64,000 bases of DNA from Melampsora larici-populina 98AG31 (taxonomy: Eukaryota; Basidiomycota; Pucciniomycetes; Pucciniales; Melampsoraceae): the NCBI RefSeq assembly GCF_000204055.1, contig NW_006768828.1, forward strand, positions 196,097 to 260,096, in the 5' to 3' direction. The translations under genes were made by a program, and so were the position numbers. Numbering within the stretch: the stretch's first letter is position 1; the number at the start of each line of letters is the position of its first letter. The notes below the pieces were generated by a model. It saw nothing but the letters and a program-made list of their open reading frames with translations, searched no databases and was not told the origin of the DNA. Below, piece after piece: positions 59,562 through 64,000 of this stretch.

Positions 59562-61623
59562 CTCTTGAGTTTCAAAACGCCTCAAGTTCAACCTTTATGA
59601 AATTGACTGTACATAAAGTTAAATCCCTAAGCCCCCCCTTCTTGAAAAATTGGCCAGCATTTATGCTACAAATTAACTTAAGGGCAAGACTACAGGGGGC
59701 CAGGCTTTACACATCTGCTTTATGGGTGATCCAAGGGTTGTTTGACCAATGGGACCCGCAGAATGTGTTGAACAACTTATCCTTCAATCATATCACTCCC
59801 GATTTATACATTTTTCCTTGCGGTGAAATTTATCAACACCCTCTCATCAATATCTCAATGCTTTTCTCTTGTGGAAAAGCAGTCATTTTCAAAATTAACA
59901 ATGCTTTTATAAAAGCAACAGTGCTTATATATACAATCCAAACCTCTTTGTCTTCAAAATTAACAATGCTTTTACAGAAGCAACAGTGCTTATCTAACAA
60001 TCTAAATCTCATACATTCTGTTATCTTTTCACGCTCTATTTGTAGCCATGCTACTCTTATAAAAATTCTATTTTCAAAAGCATATTGCTGTTATAAAAGC
60101 TATTGTGCTTGTGTACACACTGTACATCTACCCATTCTGCCCAAAGTTGCTTTATAAAAGCGATTATGCTTTTCTACACACTGTATGCTTATAAGTTTGG
60201 TACATCCTTTCATAACATATCTATAAAAGCAAGATTGATTTTTGGTAACCTCAGGCCTCACATACTATGTCTTATCCACTGATAGGCTCAATCTCACATA
60301 CAACCCATACATGTCCGTATTGTACAAAAGCAACTTGTATTGTACCCTAACATTACTTTCCAAAAAGCATGATTTTCACTTTTTGCAACTACCTCCATCA
60401 AAAAGCATTCAGCTTCCTTTTTCATTATATTCTCGCCACTCCTGTCCCCAATAATTACATCAAGACCTGCATTTTATGCTATGCGCACTCTACTTTTGCA
60501 TTCCCATTTTTGAATGATCACTCTTCTCTCCTTTCATTCCTATTACATCAATTGTATTCACACTTCAATCAACGCCCTCAAATTATCATTCCGCTAAAAA
60601 TCAAGCAAAACTGCCAACCACTTTTCATATCAAGTGGAAATTCATCTCATGCAACTTTACTAGACCACAAAAATACCTGCAACCTCTTTACTGTGGAATC
60701 TTATATTGCTAAAGCCTTAATCTTCTTTTTGTAGCTATTGGTGTTAGTGCAGCTAATGTCTGTCAGTTTGCATTATGTTTGCCTTTTAAGTTTGGACATG
60801 TAGTCTATGACATAGATTGCAGAACACACCTTCTTAATGCGTCTTGAGAATTTCCTTGATTGATTCCAATCTGTTCATTGGTACTTTGCTCTTCTATGGA
60901 TTTTGGCTGAGCTATACAATTACATTTCTGTTTTTAATTTTGCACATGATTCTTCCTGTATTAAGATTTTTCCCTTTCCACTTCTCTCTCCCGCCACCCT
61001 TGCTAATTTTGAGCCAATGGCTGCTCTAACTTTGCATACTCAACTTTGCACTTCCTTGTTCCATAACTGCATCAAATCTGAATCTTCCATTACTTTCCTA
61101 TTTTGAATAATCCTGTTCCTTTCCTCCTTTCAGCCTTCAGGTCATTATCCTGAGACTGAAGTTGCCATTTTATACTAATCTTGCAACCTGAAGTTCTCAT
61201 TCCTCTATCCCTATCTCATAAACCTTGGCCATGCGCAGATACTCAGCTCCTAACAAGTTACACAATTAAGTGCTTAATATGGGAGAAATGTTAAATCTAA
61301 AGGCGGGCAAGCCTGCCTAGGTCCTAGTGTATGTAAAACGTAAAGTGGAACTATTACACCTGCCTGTGATTTTTCTACTATATTGAACTACCAAGCCATT
61401 ACAATAGATTTGGTGTTTGACACATTCATATGGACTGCAGGTCTGAAACTGGTCCATTGTGGACCTGTCTGTATTTTAGCATTGAACTGATGCTAAATCA
61501 CATTGTTAACACAACCATAGTGGATGCTCTCAGACGTGCTGTGCAGTTTTATAACAGCTAAAATCTAGTGGCTAGACACTTCCAAAGACTGTGTCCTTGA
61601 AGTTGTGGCAGTTGCTCAACAAC
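59562..61623. other. AT-rich region without genes
   Basis: Open frames up to about 200 codons occur on the plus strand because stops are locally scarce, but codon composition is low in complexity and no motif is recognised. It contains the AAAAGC-type repeat region described separately. Confidence 0.5.
59860..60240 (+). repeat. Dispersed GCTTTTATAAAAGC-type palindromes
   Basis: Palindromic or near-palindromic units of GCTTTTATAAAAGC and relatives (TTTACAGAAGC, TTATAAAAGC) recur about every 35-90 bp, linked by CAACAGTGCTTAT-like text. The motif resembles the array at 51690-51890. Confidence 0.6.
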
Positions 61624-61673
61624 AAGCGCACACGGGACTGCCTTTGAGGCACAAAGGCAACTTGTGTGCGCTT
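61624..61673. repeat. 50-bp near-perfect palindrome
   Basis: AAGCGCACAC at the left pairs with GTGTGCGCTT at the right, and inner CTGCCTTTG pairs with CAAAGGCA, leaving a short loop. The DNA could extrude a cruciform or be the core of a small foldback element. Confidence 0.75.
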
Positions 61674-64000
61674 ATTGACAAGGGAACACCACACAGATAT
61701 GGTGAAATACATACACACAGCAATAACTTTTCAGTATTATTCCCACACACCTGTCCAAAAGGGGGACCATCAGAACCACTTGTCATTGACAACACTGATC
61801 CACACTGACCCACAAGAATATACATAACAGGACACCTTCCCTCTGTGAGGAGCCACGGTGATCTCCATGCTGGTATACATTCACACCATGCAAGGTGTGG
61901 CCAACATATCACCACTGTACCCACTTAGCACCTCCATGCAAGACTCATCAGCAAACTTCCTCAATATTCAGTGATCACTCCTGAGCAAGGTAGCTTTCAC
62001 AGGTTTGACGGCAACACCATATATGATACCACTCAATGTTTCCAAGCCTGTGCCAACTATCAGTAAAGGCAGACCAACTGGTCTAATCCATCACTCTCTG
62101 AATTTCCAGAATAAGCCACCAATTATACCATTTTCAACATTCCAAAGAAACAGCCAGCCTGATCACCTGAGCACTACTACAATCATCAATTGAAGGAATC
62201 AGAACAAAAGAAAATCTTTTTTGAAGAATTCAGGAAAGTGTACAATGCTCACCTGTATGTGTGCATTGATTTTGCTCCCAGTGCTAGGCATCTACTTCAA
62301 AGCTAAAAGAACCGTTGTAGTACTTATAGCACAACAAGGGCTATACAGTGCTTTGAAAGAGGATAATCTGAAGATATAATAGATCTAAAGAAGGTGTCTG
62401 AGACTGCTCTTTCTGTGAATCTTTAACAAACTGGACTTTGTTGTTAAAGTCTCCTGATAACAGAGAAATATAACCAGGTCTTTGATAATAAGAGAAAAGT
62501 ATCTTGATAAAAAGCACCAGAGAAATAAGCTCAACACATTTAAAGTGTTATTCCAGTCGAGTCAAAATGTTGAAAAATAAGCTCAATATCTTTTTGATAT
62601 TATTCCAGAATGACAGTGTCATATAAAGCACATAAAACAAATTTCTCTTCTGATGAAGGGCTGATTTGAGTGACCTAGTACTGCTCTAATAAGTTTATAA
62701 TGATAAAAATGATTAATGCTATGTAAGAGATGAAGAAGAAAGGAAACATAATTTCGCACAAAAGACACAAGTTTATGAACACATCAATACAAATTGTTAA
62801 AGTGGTAAACAGCTCTTAAAAAATCCTCTTTACCATCTAAAAAACCAAAAGATGACTAAAATGCTGGTAAACAGCTTTGATCCAATGATTCAACCACTCT
62901 CTACATTCCTAAATTTCGCCATCAGTACCTCATCAACCCATTATGATCATTATTATGATGTAATGTGATCTTCTATTCATCATCTGATAAGATTTATTAC
63001 TAATTTGACCAGTAAAACATGACTAATCTCTATTCTTATGATCAAATGCTGTGTATATGCTGTGTATATGCTGTGTTCTGAATGTTCTAGAATGAATATT
63101 GATTTGATCTTATGATGATTCAGCATTTCAATGATGTAATTGCTTGTTATTAATGATTTGTGATCTTGTTGATGTGTAATCAAATCCTTTGATTCCTTAT
63201 AACTTTTGTCATACACCTCTGTTACTGATGATTTAAAGATTGTACATTATGAATTTGATGATTCTGCGTCGAATGAGCTATTACTTATCATGTTCTGACG
63301 TCATTTGACACATGTAATCAGCTGAAAACCTTCATTTTCGACTATTTTCACCTATTTTCTTCACTTTTCACACCTTTTACTAAGCCTTTCTTGCCTTCTG
63401 TAACATTACACAGTAATCTCCAACCGTGAAAATCCCTAAAAACACCCTTGGCAACTTTATTCATTACTAATACTACTGTTACATATGTAAAACTACCTGT
63501 AAACCCTTGTTTACCAATTTCGACTTTTTCCCATTTCCTTAATAACTTCTATTTTCTCTTATCAACCACCAAGATTAAAGTTGTTGCTGACTAAAACAAT
63601 GCTCCTCTTTCGTATTCCAACCCTACTAAACCCATAAACCTAATATTACTACCCTAAAAACCATTTCCAACCTGTATACCTCTATTTTCGAGTTTTTCTT
63701 GTGTTTTTTTCTTTCTTTCTTTTTGTAATCTGTTTGTTAATAGTTTATACTTATCTTGATAAGTTTGTTTGAATGATAAAATGATGTAAATATTAAACTA
63801 TATGTAATATAATTGATGTAATTCAAAATTCGATTTTTTTTGATTTTTTTGATTGGTCTCATATTTTGATTACCACACCGTTCTTTTCACAATGATCCAT
63901 TTTGAATTCAAATGTGGCTATTTTTTGCATATCTCTTGACTTCCAGTGGCCAGTCTTACACCTTGACCATCCACAGACTATATTTTGTTACAATGAGGCA
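61674..64000. other. AT-rich region without genes
   Basis: About 2.3 kb, increasingly AT-rich to the right end. No gene, tRNA or clear repeat was recognised. Confidence 0.5.

Noticed and set aside
59546..60157. 203-codon plus-strand frame
   Set aside because: Composition is that of AT-rich repeat text and it overlaps the palindromic repeat cluster; no motif and no splice context.
61515..61540. Single GTGGATGCTCT motif resembling a MITE end
   Set aside because: No inverted partner or TWA duplication was found nearby, so no element is called.

Overview
The window reads as nuclear DNA of a basidiomycete, most likely a rust fungus (Pucciniales) or close relative. The genes are dense in short introns (about 40-140 nt, GT-AG). 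Actin has eight exons. Two tRNA-Ser(CGA) genes carry introns. A candidate secreted gene resembles a family I associate with rusts. Intergenic space is long, AT-rich and full of small inverted-repeat transposons. The genus is an inference; no sequence search was possible.

Layout. 1-3593: no gene seen. 3594-8082: actin (+), tRNA-Ser (-) and Mediator subunit Med10 (-). 8083-17550: a gene-poor block with four inverted-repeat elements and one broken RGG-protein fragment. 17551-21919: a large Zn2Cys6 transcription factor (+). 22901-26340: second tRNA-Ser (+), then the TFIIH subunit Tfb3/MAT1 (-) and methylthioadenosine phosphorylase (+), divergent from a 327-bp shared promoter. 27668-32316: nucleolin-like nucleolar protein (-) and a short-chain dehydrogenase (+), divergent. 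34032-38809: a multi-exon secreted protein (-) with an apparent in-frame stop, a very small gene (-) and a secreted candidate (+). 39853-41670: an ACBD5/Atg37-like acyl-CoA-binding membrane protein (-). 41954-48389: transposon-rich, including a four-level nest (43624-47465). 48833-50037: FAD synthase (-), cut at its 5' end by a 100-N gap (50070-50169). 50170-52345: degenerate TTAGGG-like satellite and other tandem repeats. 53179-56567: an apparently intact MULE-type transposase with three SWIM zinc fingers. 56568-64000: foldback elements and AT-rich sequence without recognisable genes.

The host genes are mostly housekeeping: cytoskeleton, Pol II transcription (Med10, Tfb3), ribosome biogenesis (nucleolin-like), methionine salvage, flavin synthesis and peroxisome-type acyl-CoA binding. 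They do not form a pathway cluster. The less ordinary content is the secreted-protein neighbourhood (34-39 kb), the nested transposons (43.6-47.5 kb), the telomere-like satellite beside an assembly gap, and the triple-SWIM transposase. Exon models were built by hand from splice sites and reading phase. All complete models sum to a multiple of three.
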